This document shows positions 14,351 through 27,600 of a stretch of 64,000 nucleotides of DNA, piece after piece. Position 1 is the first letter of the stretch. Each line of letters starts with the position of its first letter. The stretch comes from Strongyloides papillosus. Taxonomy: Eukaryota > Nematoda > Chromadorea > Rhabditida > Strongyloididae. The stretch is from NCBI GenBank assembly GCA_005656395.1, contig SRSI01000048.1, forward strand, positions 2,294,001-2,358,000. The letters are read 5' to 3'. Made by a program: the position numbers and the translations under genes. The notes beneath the pieces are model-generated. The model was not told where the DNA came from. It made no database searches and worked only from the letters and a program-made list of their open reading frames with translations.

Positions 14351-14594
14351 TCTTAGATACAACAATGAAGTACAGGTTAATTGTTAATTTGAAAAAGTTA
14401 CTACTCCTCTCAAAATGCATATCACCAAAAACAATCGTTTCAAGAACAAAAGAAAAAATTTCCCCTTCCACGAAATAAATGATAATAAATAAAAAAAAAT
14501 AACAAAAAAAATAGAGATATACATTTAGTTTATATATACAAAATAGAATCTAGAGTAAAATATATAAATAACTATATGTTATGTGAGTATTAAA

Positions 14595-16518
14595 TTAAAC
14601 ATCAAATCTGACAAAAGCTTTTCTTTCCGTAAGCTTCGGCATATAACCAATAGTTGAATTTGGAAATATTTTGATGTTTCTCCTTGAGTCATGATTAACC
14701 TTAGGAAGGAGATCAGGATCAAATGTTGGGGATAATTGTAGGTACTCGGGAATGGCAGAATTCAATTTGTCAATGAAGAGACGTTTTTGTCTTGATTCTA
14801 ACCATGATTTGTAATCGCTATCAAAATCCAAGATACTTCCAATCAATGGTTTCAAGAAATGAATGACACACCTGTTGATGTAGATATATTGCATTGGTGT
14901 TTCGACGGAGAATGAACGATATTTCCTTAGTGTTTGAACTGCATGTTGTATGGGAAAACGAATGGTAGGTCCACGCATCATACGACAAATTCCCAGTTCA
15001 ATGGCTACAAGACAAGCTGATCTGCTAACTCCGTAGTGATCGTGAACAATAGTTGGTGTGTTACAATTACGAGCCAAACGCAACAATCTAAGTGGTAACT
15101 CAAGATTGGAAGAGTTATTCATATCACATTGCCAGTGTTCAAGATATAATGGACCTTTTTGCTTATGAGTTACTCTTATTCTGGAGACTGTAAAGAAGGG
15201 ATCAGTGAAACTGTCTATCTCCACACACTCAACTGTCAAACAATCGTATTGTCTAATCTCAAAAGCAGTCTTAGGATAGTAATCATAACATTTAGATGGA
15301 TCATTCTTCCCAATTAACATAAAAATATACTTAGCTCCCGACTGGTAAGTCATTCTCCAAAAGTCAGCTGCTGTCGACTTCATTGGTGCTTGTGTGATGA
15401 TAAATGTGTTGAAAAGAATTGGATCATCAACAACATTAGCATGAATGAATGGCAAATTACAACCGACACCAAATCTATCATTCGTAGAATTATTATTAAA
15501 CAGCGATTCATTGATCTTGAACATGGTGCCAACGTTACATTGGATTCTAGCATTTCTTATCTTTGATGATAAGTTACCAGATTTAGCAGGTTGGTAGATG
15601 ACATGATTAACCTCACTATCCATAATTTCAAATCTCCTTTCCATACCACCGACAATAGACTCAGCGTACATTGGCCTTTTGGTGGCATTGAAAATATGTT
15701 TACCAAGATTGATGTTGTTGTAGTATTTTCCCCTCAATCTAACGTACACACGGTCTTTCTCAATTGACTGTTTGTAAAGACCAGCCCTCCTCAATATTTG
15801 AGTCCTGTTACATTCCAGTGACAAATAAGAACGGAGTTTTGGATTATCAAAGACATTCCTTTCAGATTCATTAAGTGTTCCGAGAAGCCATAGTGAAGGT
15901 TTACTTTGCTCTATCATCAATTGCCTTATAAGTTTACAACGACAATCGTTAAGCTTCATATTTTCCGTAAAAAAGATAGTATCGTCATCTATGGGTTTCC
16001 CAGCATTAGTGAAAAACTTCTGAGCCACTCTCTTCAGGGGTACCATCCATGACTTATTTTTATTTGAATACTTGTTCCGCCAATTTATGGTTACCGAAGA
16101 GTTATTCATAGCATCCTTCATCTCATCATACTTTTTCCATTCCTCATCAAAACGTGGATCGGTGACGGCGAATTTTGCTATTTCATCATTCTGCGTATCT
16201 GCCGCATTTGAAAGGATGGTCCTGACATAATTAGCATCTGTAAAATTAATATTACTCCGTCCTATGGAAAATCATAAAACATACCAAATTTGAAGACAGT
16301 AGGTTGTTGGAGGTCAGTGACTTCAGACACCTCACCATCAAAAAAATTTATCGTTCCAAAAGCATTAGTACTAGAATCATTGTCATTTGTAATTTCCATA
16401 CTCGAGAAGAGAATGGATGAGTTCTCATAGTCATGGAGCTTCTTACTGACTGGTGTTGCGGAGTATTGCTACAAAAAATAAATTTCATTGAAGTAAAAAA
16501 AAAAAAACAACTTACCAT
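14595..16518 (-). CDS. Protein-tyrosine-phosphatase-like pseudoenzyme (active-site Cys replaced by Asp)
   Basis: Receptorless PTP-fold protein of 609 residues. Exons 16518-16516 (only the ATG), 16468-16285 and 16237-14595; the first intron directly follows the start codon. The C-terminal half has PTP landmarks: a divergent substrate-entry segment ending TQAPMKSTAADFWRM, the Q-loop-like ETPMQY, and the phosphate loop at about residue 460. That loop reads HDHYGVSRS where active enzymes have HCxxGxxRS, so the nucleophilic Cys is Asp. The WPD loop is also lost (HWQCD in its place). It is therefore predicted to bind but not hydrolyse phosphotyrosine. The N-terminal 200 residues are unrecognised. 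It lies head-to-head with a TTBK-like kinase 600 bp away; both families are expanded and often sperm-enriched in nematodes (family knowledge), so a male germline role is plausible but inferred. Confidence 0.85.
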
Positions 16519-17119
16519 GATGATGAGTGGTTAATTGAATGTAATCAAAAATCAAAACGAACTATTGAGACAACAAAATGATGACATCATGAGAAAGACA
16601 CGATAAGATATTTTCTTATATAGTAGTTATTGTAACTAAAGGCACTAAAAATCAATCAGCAGGGTTTTTTGTCATAAGACTATAAACAACGCAATGTTTT
16701 TTTCACTGTAAATGGGGGATGGATTAGAGTTTGCACTATAAAGTGCCTAGGATTTTTTTTTGATGGTTTATGGAACTTTTACTCGTACTCAACAAATGTT
16801 GAAGTAAAATGGTGGTTTTTTTGTTTGTAATATTATATTATGTTTATTTCAAGTTGAAAAAATATTTTTTTAGCATATAAAAGTTTACTTCTCAAATTTC
16901 TCAATAAACAAAGACCAGTGGTACTTTTGATTTACATGCCTAAAGACATACTAAAATTTTGTTTTAATTAAATTTTTGAATTATCGCAGTTTTTGAAATG
17001 TAAATAAACCCGAAATCTGAATTTTAAATTTATAATATTCATGTTTTACATAAAATTCAAATTTTTATTGTTAATAAGAACAATCATCTTACACTCAATA
17101 TTTTTTTATTTTAAGAAAA
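16519..17119. promoter_or_regulatory. Bidirectional promoter between PTP-like and TTBK-like genes
   Basis: Shared 600 bp upstream region of two divergent genes. On the minus side a TATA-like TATATAAG lies at 16622-16615, about 100 bp before the PTP-like ATG. A CGATAAG GATA-type site on the plus strand sits next to it at 16601-16607. No comparably clear TATA box is seen next to the kinase start at 17120. Functional use is inferred from position only. Confidence 0.4.
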
Positions 17120-18271
17120 ATGTCATTTCCCCCTTTGCCATTTTTCAATCTCCATGAAAGACTACCACTACCAGAAGATATAAAAGCAGATGGACCGGCA
17201 CACATTGATATTGGAAGGAAAATTAATCGCTTTGTCATAACAGAACTATTAGGTGCTGGAGCGTGTGGAGCTGTATATTTATGTTCAGAGGAGACAACTG
17301 GAGCAAAAGCTGCATTAAAAGCTGAAGCCTATAATGATAGTGGTAATGGCTTGAAGTTGGAGGTACAAGCATTAAAAAGACTCCATGGAAGGAAACATAT
17401 CTGTCAATTAATAAGTTGTGGAAAAAATGTAGAATTTTGTTATCTGGTAATGACATTACTTGGTCCATCGTTAAATCAACTCTTTCGTGTATGTGGGGCA
17501 AAATTTACACCATCAACAGTTATTAGGATAGGAATACAAATTCTGTATGGTATTAAACAAATACATGAATGTGGTTTTATACACAGAGATTTAAAACCAG
17601 CAAATATAGCGATAGGAAGGAAGGTAACGGACTACAAAATGGTTCACATCTTAGATTTTGGTCTGTCGAGAGAGTATTTCAAGACAATAGATGGTAAATT
17701 GACAATAAGACCACCAAGACAAGACGTTTCGTTTAGAGGAACGATAAAGTATTGCAGTACTAGTTCATACAATAAAAATGAACAATGTCGTGGTGATGAT
17801 CTGATATCACTATTTTATATATGTGCTGAATTTTTAATGAAATTACCATGGAAGGATATGTGCAGTAAGGAGCAAGTTAATGTATTGAAAGAGACATATC
17901 CTGATGAAATGTTATTTGCAATGATACCAGAACTGGTAAAACCATTCCAATATGTCAAAACCTTAAAATACTATGATAGACCAAGATATGATTATATTTT
18001 TGATATATTTAATGAGTATAGAAAAAGGAATAATATAAGTTATGTTGATTTTTATGACTGGGAGACACCAGATAGAGCTGAAAGTTTGAAAATTCTTATA
18101 CACCGTATAGCACCTTCAAAAAAAGATTTATACAAAAAAAATCCACTACAGTGGATATGGAATAAAGATGACTATACGAGTGTCTTTAAATTACATCATG
18201 AATCCATTGGAGAGGTGATGGAAAATTATTTGGTTGCTGGTGAATTTTCTAAAAATGAGATAGATTTCTAG
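17120..18271 (+). CDS. CK1-group, TTBK-like serine/threonine kinase
   Basis: Intronless gene for a 383-residue kinase of the casein kinase 1 group, closest in feel to the nematode-expanded tau-tubulin-kinase-like (TTBKL) set. The kinase domain spans about residues 35-310: glycine loop LGAGACGAV, lysine in ALKAE, catalytic loop HRDLKPANI, DFG in LDFGLSRE, and a CK1-style activation segment with FRGTIKYCS in place of the APE motif. All catalytic residues are present, so it should be active. A short tail follows the domain. It is divergent from the PTP-like pseudophosphatase upstream. Strict substrate assignment is impossible from sequence; the group assignment is firm. Confidence 0.9.
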   Translation: MSFPPLPFFNLHERLPLPEDIKADGPAHIDIGRKINRFVITELLGAGACGAVYLCSEETTGAKAALKAEAYNDSGNGLKLEVQALKRLHGRKHICQLISCGKNVEFCYLVMTLLGPSLNQLFRVCGAKFTPSTVIRIGIQILYGIKQIHECGFIHRDLKPANIAIGRKVTDYKMVHILDFGLSREYFKTIDGKLTIRPPRQDVSFRGTIKYCSTSSYNKNEQCRGDDLISLFYICAEFLMKLPWKDMCSKEQVNVLKETYPDEMLFAMIPELVKPFQYVKTLKYYDRPRYDYIFDIFNEYRKRNNISYVDFYDWETPDRAESLKILIHRIAPSKKDLYKKNPLQWIWNKDDYTSVFKLHHESIGEVMENYLVAGEFSKNEIDF

Positions 18272-18423
18272 ATAATAAAAAATGTAGTATAATAAAATTT
18301 ATTAATAACAATATATTTTGATGTTTCATGTAATGTTTAGCTATTTTAAAATAAAATTTTTATGGAAACAAACTATTTGTTTTGTATAATATTATTAAAA
18401 AAGATATATTTTATCAATCATTA

Positions 18424-18527
18424 ATTTTCTCACACTTCTTTTTTTTCAATTTCCTTCTTTTTAAACATATTCTTTTCAGCTTCTATATTTTTCTTTAAAA
18501 TTATTTGAAGTATTTTTAATCTTTTTC
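18424..18527 (-). pseudogene. Decayed inverted copy of part of the TMEM131 tail coding region
   Basis: Read on the minus strand, about 105 bases match the TMEM131 cytoplasmic-tail exon at about 41910-42012 closely by eye, including the shared strings AATACTTCAAAT and ATATAGAAGC. The copy has in-frame stops and small indels, so it is non-functional. It lies in the 600 bp between the kinase gene and the coiled-coil gene. The Lys/Glu-rich sequence is of low complexity, which lowers certainty. The rest of 18272-18878 shows no gene. Confidence 0.55.
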
Positions 18528-18878
18528 TTTTTTACACAGGCAAAAAAGTTATTCAAAGGACAAAGATATCAAACTACGATAAAATTATTGAATGGTATCA
18601 TTACTCTTTATAAAAAGAGGTCAACGATTTTGCAATAAAAAAGTTTGAAATTTTATTGATAACTAATATAGGAAAACAAATGACAGATATTCTGAATACA
18701 ATATTCAAAGTTAGCTAAATTAAAAATTAATTAAAAGAATATTCATGAATAATAGAAATGTTATTTTATAGGTTACTTCTTCAAGGAGGTACTCTTAGAC
18801 AGAAAACCTGTGAAAACATCGCATTCCTCGTCTCATTATAACTAAACTACATCAGTTGACAAATTTCATAAAGAAGCA

Positions 18879-20376
18879 ATGGAGTCTTCAGATAACATGA
18901 ATAGTAAGTTTAATTGATAAAATATTGATAAAAAAATATTTAGAAACTAGTGATAGTAACGATGAGTTAAATAAAACAGCAGATTCATTGGAAGGTAATA
19001 TCACAGAAGATGATGGTTCTGCAACACATTCTGATGAGGAACTTAATCGAACAACAGATTCATTGGATGCCAATTTAACAGAAGAGGATATTATTTTAGC
19101 GCCATCCTCCCAGACTCCTGCTGTTTTGTTGGAGAAACGAGATACTGGTAAGATATATAGAGAAAAAGAGAGTAACTTCCAAACAAATACACACAATTTT
19201 TACTTTTTAATACAAATATTTGACTGGATAGATTTGTCTTTTTGTTAAAAAAATCAATTTAACTTTAACATAACTTTATACTATCATTTTTAGGCTTATC
19301 AAAGACTATAAGTTTTGAAGATTTGACTCAAGATACCATTTCAGCCGATGAAACAAATAACTTATTTAATTCTGGAATCATGTCTGAGTCAAAACAAGAT
19401 AATTTAAGTGCTATTAATAAGACAATTTCTACACTTAAGTAAGTTTTATACAATTTTTTCCCCTACTTTTTAATCTAGTGATGGTTGTGTAACCGTAACA
19501 AGGCCTAAAAGTAAAAGTAGATTGAATAATGCTGCAATGTTTATGATGAATAGTACTACACAATCAACTATGGATAACTCTACTAGATTAATGGGATTGA
19601 CAAAATCTATTAACAACCCTATAGATGATATGTCGAATGCTGGTGGAGGGAAAAAAATTATGGGACGTATAGATGATAGATATTTACCACGTATTACTGA
19701 AGAATTAGTTGCAAAAATTGGTAATATTGTTAGCAATGGTAATAATGAGGATACAATAAAACAATTAGTTGAGTTGACAAAAGAAGTTTCTCGAGAGAAT
19801 TTTAATAGATTAGCTCAGGAGATTGATGTTGAATACAATATTTTAGAGCAAACTTTGGAAAATTATTGTAAAGTATTTGAACAATTAAAGGAACAATGTT
19901 TGATAAAAAAAGGTCCAACACCATCGGCCAACGTTCGTTCAAAAGCCCATTTGAAATCTTTGATTGATTCTATAGAGTATACAAAAAATCAACTCAATTC
20001 AGGAATCATGTCTTATAATGAACAAGCAAAAATATTAGAAAATTCTTCCGCTAATACTTTCAACCAAATTAATGATCTCTGGCATCAATATGAAGAAATT
20101 AAGACGATAGAAGATCAATTTGTGAAGTACTTGGATGCTTATAGAAAACTTCGACTCCACTACAAGAGACTTATTCTATCAACAAGAAGCCAAAGTGAAA
20201 AAGCACGAGAAGAACAGGAGAGAAATCTAACTATCCTTAAGCTTAATATTAGAAAAATTCAAAAAGATGTGGAGGAACACCATAACATTCTACAAAACAA
20301 ACAAGATAATCTAAAAGAATTGGAAAATATTTTGGAGGTATACATTGGAAAAATTGACGGCGATTCAACTGCATAA
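18879..20376 (+). CDS. Acidic coiled-coil protein of unknown function
   Basis: Four exons: 18879-18903 (ATG at 18879), 18944-19147, 19294-19438 and 19479-20376, with consistent phases, giving 423 residues. The acidic N-terminal region contains an internal duplication: DELNKTADSLEGNITE is followed by EELNRTTDSLDANLTEE. A polar Asn/Ser/Met-rich linker comes next. The C-terminal 230 residues are strongly predicted by eye to be coiled coil (heptads of Leu/Ile with many Glu, Gln, Lys), broken once near KKGPTPSAN. No signal peptide or membrane segment. The layout (acidic repeats then long coiled coil) resembles structural or centrosomal proteins such as TACC, but no diagnostic motif supports a name. 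Confidence 0.8.
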
Positions 20377-20544
20377 TTTTATTGTGTATTATATGTTGTA
20401 TGTTAAAAATTGAAACACTAAAAAATTAAATGATAATAATGATTATGCTATATTTATTTGCAATAAACCTTTCTCCAAATCTACAATAAATTTTTTAGAA
20501 GTTACTTGTTAGTATATGTCCCCATTACATAACAAATAAGTTTA

Positions 20545-22032
20545 TTATGAGAAACGAGGTTTTTTGTTCTGGATTACACTATTTTCCATTGGAGCTGCAC
20601 GAACTGTTGCTTGTGTACGGTGATTTCTCATAACAAGAGCTTTCAACGTTTGTGACGCTAATGTTGGATTATTCTTTTCGATCTCGTCCCAATCCTCTGA
20701 TTGAAGAATTTTTGATTGATATCTACTTATACAATTTATACATCGTTTTCTTAAACGCTCTGCATTATAGGTGTCAGCATGAAGAAGAAGATTACATACT
20801 GTTGATTGATTTACCTCACTGACAAGAGACTTTTCTACATGTCTCTTCAAAGAATTTAATTGTAAGCGATCAGCTGCCACTAACAATTCTAATAGTCTTG
20901 ATTCTTCAACCAATTCTCCTGTATAAATAAATCTTAATACCGATTTCATTATTCCACTGTCAAAATCTTCAAACTTAACCTAAACAAACAAATAATTAAT
21001 ATTATTAAAAAAAGTACCGTAAAACTTACTTCACCCGACTTACATTCTACATTTGTTTCATCTGAGAACAATGTAGCAAAATAGGTACATCTTGCCGATA
21101 GTACAGCTTTGTGAACTCTGTACGAAACTCCATTACAAATGACGGTAAAATCCGTTAAATCACCATTCATAAATAGTTTCCCCACATCATTGCAGAAATC
21201 CAATTTATCTTGAAGATTTGTCTGTGTCGTGCTTAATTTTGTCTCAGCATCATCTTGATTTCCTATCAAACGAAGTTTCGTTGAAAGAGGAGTTGGAAAG
21301 TTGACTGGATAACTAATACTATCAAAACGCATTGGATGACTTATACTATCTGCATCAACTAGATCATCAGCAAAAGCTTCACCCAATTGATCTATACCAA
21401 CACGTCTGGATGTTGGATCTTTGAAGACAAGCAACTCAACACAAATTGTTAATGCTTCACCGGGAAGAAATAGATGTGGTTTATCTCTAATCTCCTCAAG
21501 TGCATAAAATTTTGAAGCAGTAACAACTCCTCCTCTGTGAATAGTAACCATATTTCTATTCAAACTACATGCTCTTGTTCCTTCAGTGGTCTCAACATAA
21601 AAATTGACTTTAAATTTTATAACCTCCGTTGGACATCTTCTTATCGCCAAATGTAAAGAGAGATAACTGTGACAGTCTTCATCTCTGCCTTTTGGATATA
21701 ATTTTAGATGAAACTTGTAGCTACCATCTGAACTACCAAAGCAACTAAAAAAATAGAGTATTTATTAAATTTTAAACAGCATATTTTAAAACATACTTTG
21801 ATTCCAAGAAATCACCTGTACTGTAAAGTTCTTGATAAACTGGGAACTGCTTCACAACCCATCTATGGACAAAACGTAGTGTCTCCATTTCAGTTGACGT
21901 TGCAGATACATGAAGCCTATTCGTAATTGTATCCTCTCCATCCTGAACACCTTGATCTCGTTCTCGCTCATAGTATTGATCTTCTCCTTCAAAAGATAAG
22001 TCGGGTACGTGCCCTATTCCACTACGATTCAT
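20545..22032 (-). CDS. MATH-BTB protein, SPOP/MEL-26-like CUL3 substrate adaptor
   Basis: Predicted substrate receptor for CUL3 E3 ubiquitin ligases. Exons 22032-21797 (ATG at 22032), 21744-21030 and 20979-20545 give 461 residues. The MATH domain begins near residue 52 ([18 protein letters not shown]) and runs to about 190; the first intron splits it ([15 protein letters not shown]). The BTB domain begins near 265 ([20 protein letters not shown]) and continues across the second intron into [13 protein letters not shown], followed by a 3-box/BACK-like helical region. The tail ends in a basic KKPRFS that could serve nuclear import. An insert of about 60 residues lies between MATH and BTB. C. 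elegans has many MATH-BTB genes; this one looks like the conserved SPOP/BATH-42/MEL-26 type, not the fast-evolving bath expansion, but the exact orthologue is uncertain. Confidence 0.88.
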
Positions 22033-24660
22033 AATTATATTATAGAGCCTTAAAATATTAGAATAAATAAATGAGAGAATTTTGAATGGTTTCCTTGTTC
22101 CTTTATAATATAAAAAAAAACAAAAATTTTATTATTATAGAGGAATATCGATTATATCACAGAGGGGAAATAGTAAATAAAATAATACAATCAAATTTTC
22201 TATCAATAACTACACGCAATTTTCTCAGAGTATATAATATTCAAAATGTAGATAAATATGATAAAATATTAAATAAAAAGAGGGAAAAAAAGTACGCTAA
22301 AAATGATACCAAAAAAAAGATTATAATCATAATGCTTATTATATAGGGTTACACAATTGTATAATAAAGATAATTAAAACGATGAAAAAGCATATATTTT
22401 ACACTAGTAAATGAAGAGAAGAAAAATAGTTAAAGTATTTTTATACACATATTTTTGTATTAGAATAATTCAAAAAACGATGATAAGGAAAAATATGAGA
22501 ACGTATGTGTGTACTTAGAAAATGTGTTTTTTTACCTACTCTTTTTATATTCGCAAAACTATTACACTGCTATTAACTATTAAAATAATTACATTTGAGA
22601 GTATTTTCACAAAGTATCTAGTGAGAAATATCAGGTTATAAAAAGGTATTCTAAAAATAATAATTTTGTGTTTTAAAAAATGACTTGTAGCAAAAAAAAA
22701 GTAGATTAAAAATATAAACCAAGTAAATGATAATATAGATATAAAAGGTAATTACAATGAATTAAAGAAACTAGGTATGTTTATTTAGATAAAAATAAAG
22801 TAATTTATGGTGAAAAGAAATACTGACATAAAAATTATCACACGTAAAAGGAAAAAAATAATAAAAGTTTAGTAGTAAGAAACATTGTTCCAAAAAGTTA
22901 ATGTTTCAAAATATTATTGCACTAATGATATCTTGTGTGAGAAATGATATTACTTAGTTAATACTAGAGGTTTATAAAATTAATGTTATCTACCATAAAA
23001 ATATATACTTCTAAAGTGGAACTTTAATATGTTACTACTACTTGTTTTATTTGTTATAATTATGTTTACTATTAAAAAAAACAAAATATGTTAACTTATT
23101 CTTACCATTTCTTTTTCTTTCATATAAGATGGTGGTCTAAAATACACATATTATTACAATTATCACATTTTCTAAATTGCCATCAATTTCATATGATTTT
23201 ACTATAGAAAACATTATTAAGGGTTAAACTTTAATTCAATAAACAACCTTTAGTACTACAATGTTGATAAGATCTTTCTTTCTAAAACGTTTTTACTAAC
23301 ATTTTTGTTAAAATATCTATTTACATACAAAAATTATCCTCTAATTTTATTTCACTCGTTTTCCTGTTTTTTTTTGACAATTTATTTTTTAAATTTTACA
23401 CAAACATAAAGAAGTATATATCTGTAAATTTGTTGTGATATATACCTTGATCACTACTTCGCCAACAATAAAAAAAAATTTTATTTCAATTCGTTTTATT
23501 AAAGAATCAATGTTCTTTTTCTTAGTTGTAAATGAATGTTATTTATTTTATCCTTACAATATTAGTGATATAAATGTGTTTTTACATATATAATATATAT
23601 CTATCAAAGTACAACAATCTATTTAAATGAGTATGTGAAATTTTTAAATAACTTTTATTCTTTCTCTACACATTATATCCTTTTTTATAAGATTTAAAAA
23701 AGCAAACAATTATTATATACTTTAAATATTGCCGTGTTTTTAATTTTTTATTTTTTCTATAACTTTAGTGTACAAATTTTAATGCACTATATAATAATCT
23801 TCATAAATAATATATATTTATTATCATCAAAAATGATAGAGGAAAATTGAATTGAGGTAGTAAAGTATTTTTTAGTGTTATTTAGCGCCAATTTGAAGAA
23901 AAAATATCAGGATAAATGTGCAATATTTTGCAATTTTCTTCCCCTCTTTTATATTTAATTTCCTAATACAACAAAAATATGTCTATCAAATTGAATTTTT
24001 TTTAGGTATGTCCATTTTTTTTGTTCTCCCCCTTACAAATAGGTGATATTGCGCAAAAATATTTCATTAGATGATCATTGTGTAGATGACTATTTTTATA
24101 TTTTACGTACGTATATTTATTATTCAGACAAAACTGATTATTTAATGTAAAAGAGAATGGTAGAAAAGTTCCTGTAAAATTGCAGGAGACAAAATATAAT
24201 GTATATTATTTTTCTTTTCTCATCCATGTGACAACATCTTTTCGCGCACATTACCTTATTACATTTCCACGTCATCTTGAATTATCTTTCTTCGACCTTC
24301 TTATTACTCCGTTACTTTACTAGAGATTGATGAAGATATATATGGATATTAGTATAGTGTGTTGTGATAATATAGTCGTTTTTTTTATCTAATCACGTTT
24401 GTAAAATGAATTATTGCATGTATTATCATCTAAAAATATTGTAATTTAATTTATCATAATTAATATTAATAATTTTCTGATCTTTGATTGATTTTGTTTT
24501 TATGTTACACATATATTTAGTGATATGTATGCTAAATATCATATATAACATATTTTTAAAGCGATTATTGTGGTAATTTTTATTTATTGCACTGATATAA
24601 TTCTATTTTCTTAAATATTTTCATATTAGCCTTTTTTATATTTCAGCTAATGTTTAAACT
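22033..24660. other. Intergenic region upstream of TMEM131
   Basis: 2.6 kb of AT-rich DNA between divergent MATH-BTB and TMEM131 genes. The last 450 bp before TMEM131 include a less AT-rich patch (about 24240-24320) with an ER-stress-like element (listed separately). A TTTCAG at 24641-24646, 14 bp before the ATG, would suit trans-splicing or the end of a leader intron. No credible gene is seen. Confidence 0.5.
24267..24274 (-). promoter_or_regulatory. UPRE-like TGACGTGG upstream of TMEM131
   Basis: The minus strand reads TGACGTGG, the core of the XBP1/ATF6-type unfolded-protein response element, 387 bp before the TMEM131 start codon in a local G+C-richer patch. TMEM131 loss provokes ER stress in worms (established), so ER-stress control of the gene would make sense. 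An 8-mer match alone is weak evidence. Confidence 0.35.
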
Positions 24661-27600
24661 ATGCTAATATTTAATGTAATTAAACTTAAAATTTGCCCCT
24701 TTTTTACATTCTTATTGACATTATCAATATGCCGTTTAACAACTCCAGCAATAATAGCATCTAGGCCAACACCCGTTGAGTTAGCAGAAGGGATTGATGA
24801 TGTAATTTCACATGCTTTTGTCCAAACTGGTAGTGAATTATATTATCTTAGCGATGATGATGAAGATTTACCAATTTCTATTGATGAAAAAAGGGATACA
24901 GGTACGCCAAAATTAATATTGGACCCTAGTGAACTCGACTTTGGTGAATGTTATATGGGTGTTCCAAAAGTTTTAACAGTAAAAATGTATAATCCTACTG
25001 ATAAGACAATTCACTTTAAAGCTATCTCTGGAAATTTTGCTCATTTTCATTCAAGTTTTCCTACAAAAAAAGATCTTGCCCCAAATGAAGAGACTACCTT
25101 TGATGTCATATTTTTATCCAGAACAGAACGATGGATGGAAGATTTTATCATTATTCACCTAGAGACAGGTTATATAAAACTTCCTGTAAAAGGACAAGGT
25201 AAAAAAACTCCATATAGGTTAAAGAAACAAATCGTGGCAACTGTACCTATGAATAGTAGTTTTATTTCACCAATAATTATTCATAATCCACATACAAAAT
25301 TATTACGGATAACAGAAGTTATATCAAGTCATAGTGATGTTCATCTAGAATTACCTGATAGTAAGACAATCAAAGAGATATCTATTGATAGTTGGGAAAT
25401 AGAACCGTTTGCTACGAAAAAATTAATTAATGCTAAGATTCTTGGTGCACATGAACAAAATTTGGTATCTTATATAACATTAAAAACAAAACTCATTGAA
25501 AATGATAGTGATAAAAAGAAATTTGTTAAGAGTAAATTTGGAGATTTTATTGATGATCCAATTGTTAATAATATTGTTATACCGGTTGATGTCAAAGTTG
25601 AACAGAAGAATTCTATTTATGCCACAACAGATTTGATAGATTTTGGTTTAATTAAAGCAGGAATGAATAGTAAAGATGAAAAATACATTGAATTATTTAG
25701 TACACTATCAAAAAGTATCGACGTCCAGGTAAATATATATTTTTTTGTTTTTGTTATTTAAAAATTATTATTTTAGTCAGTAACATTTGAACCTGAAAAC
25801 GATCTTCATAACATCAACATCAATTTTGATCCTAAAAACAAAGTAGCACTGACACCATCAATGGATAACAAACCAGGAGCACCAGTGAAGATATGTAAAG
25901 TTCAAATGATAACATTACCTTATATTAACTATCTCAAACGTGTATATGATCTTCCTGCTACTGCAGAAATTTATATGAGAGGAAAAATTGTTGTTACATT
26001 TAAACAAGCTTCATTTAATGTATCAATACCTTATATCGCAACTGTTTACTCGGGGTAAGTTTTATTAAAAATTAAAATAATAATAATATATAAATTGTTG
26101 TTTTAAAATGTATAATTATTTATTTTCCATAATATCCGCCGTATCCACCATAGTAGGGTCTGTAGAAACCGCCAAAGAATGGTCTACGGTAACCATACCC
26201 ATAATGACGTGGGTATCCTCCATATCCACCATAACCACCATAGTATGATGGATATCCTCCATATCCATAGTAACCACCATATTGAGCTGTAATAGTTTCG
26301 CTAACCATTCCAATGATTACAATGCATAACAAAAGACTCAAGATAGATCTCATTTTAATTAATAGTTAAATAATACTAACTTTTTTACAATAGTTAATAG
26401 TTCTAGTTATTTATCGTTATCTTTATATATTCCTTATCAACTGGAGGCATTCATTTATTGTTTTTATTTCTCATAAAACATTTCATTTAGTAAGTAAAAA
26501 CAACAATATTCTAATTGGTTTGTCTAATGGACGAGTTTTTATATTTTATTTAGATAACAATAAAAAAATATTTATAATTTATTTTAACGAGATATTTAAA
26601 TTAATTGGACTGTACACGTTCGTTGAATTTGAGATTTTCATGATATTTGGATGTAATGTATTCAGCAAATAACGTTTATTGTGCATTTCTAACACTTTAG
26701 AATTTCATATTTTCTTTTGTTCAAAAATCACGATTTTAAAGGTTAATTAAAAATATGTTTAATAATTTGGAACAAGAATTGTATTAATTTTTTCAATTAT
26801 TTTTAATGATATCATTTATGTTAATGAATTTTCCTCGAAACATTGTCGTTAAAATATCTGGTCTTGAATTTAATTAAATATACAATTGGGGAATTAGCAT
26901 TCAAAATGCTGTGTTATTTGATAAACTTTTCCGAATAATTTTTTAGAAGATTACCGTTGAACAATTTTAAAAATAAAATGGTAGAAAAAGTTTTATTTAA
27001 AATCATTATTATATATAACAAATTTCGAAATTTCAATTAGTTTTATTCAGTATGAATATCGTTTAGGAGTTTTTTTTCTTTAGTAATTTATTGGACAAAC
27101 TAAACGTCTAAAAATTATTCCAACCATACGACAACCGCTTCCATAATAACCTACTGAAGGTTGGTATCCATATCCATAATTATATGAAGGGGGATGATAA
27201 CTTCCATAATTGTTGTAATAAGGATTTGAATATGGTGTATTCCAGTGTGGATTTCCTCCACCGTAATATCCGTAATCATAATCACCGTAATCACCTTTGA
27301 CTTTTGGAAAAGTTTGGAAAACAAATATTAGAAATAGGATACATGAATAGTAAACGAATGATTTCATTCTGAAAAGTATGACATTATCAGTAACCTTAAA
27401 CTCTTATATAGTATCTGTAATTCTAGTACTATTAGAATATTTGACATAATAAAAAAATATAAACCAAAAATCATTTATTCTACTTGATATAACTGTTTGT
27501 GATATTTCTCACCATAAATAAATGTTGTTTGTTTGGAAATTTTTCAATCATTTATATTGATAAGTTTAAAGTTGAATAATTTTAATGGCGTTGTTTATTA

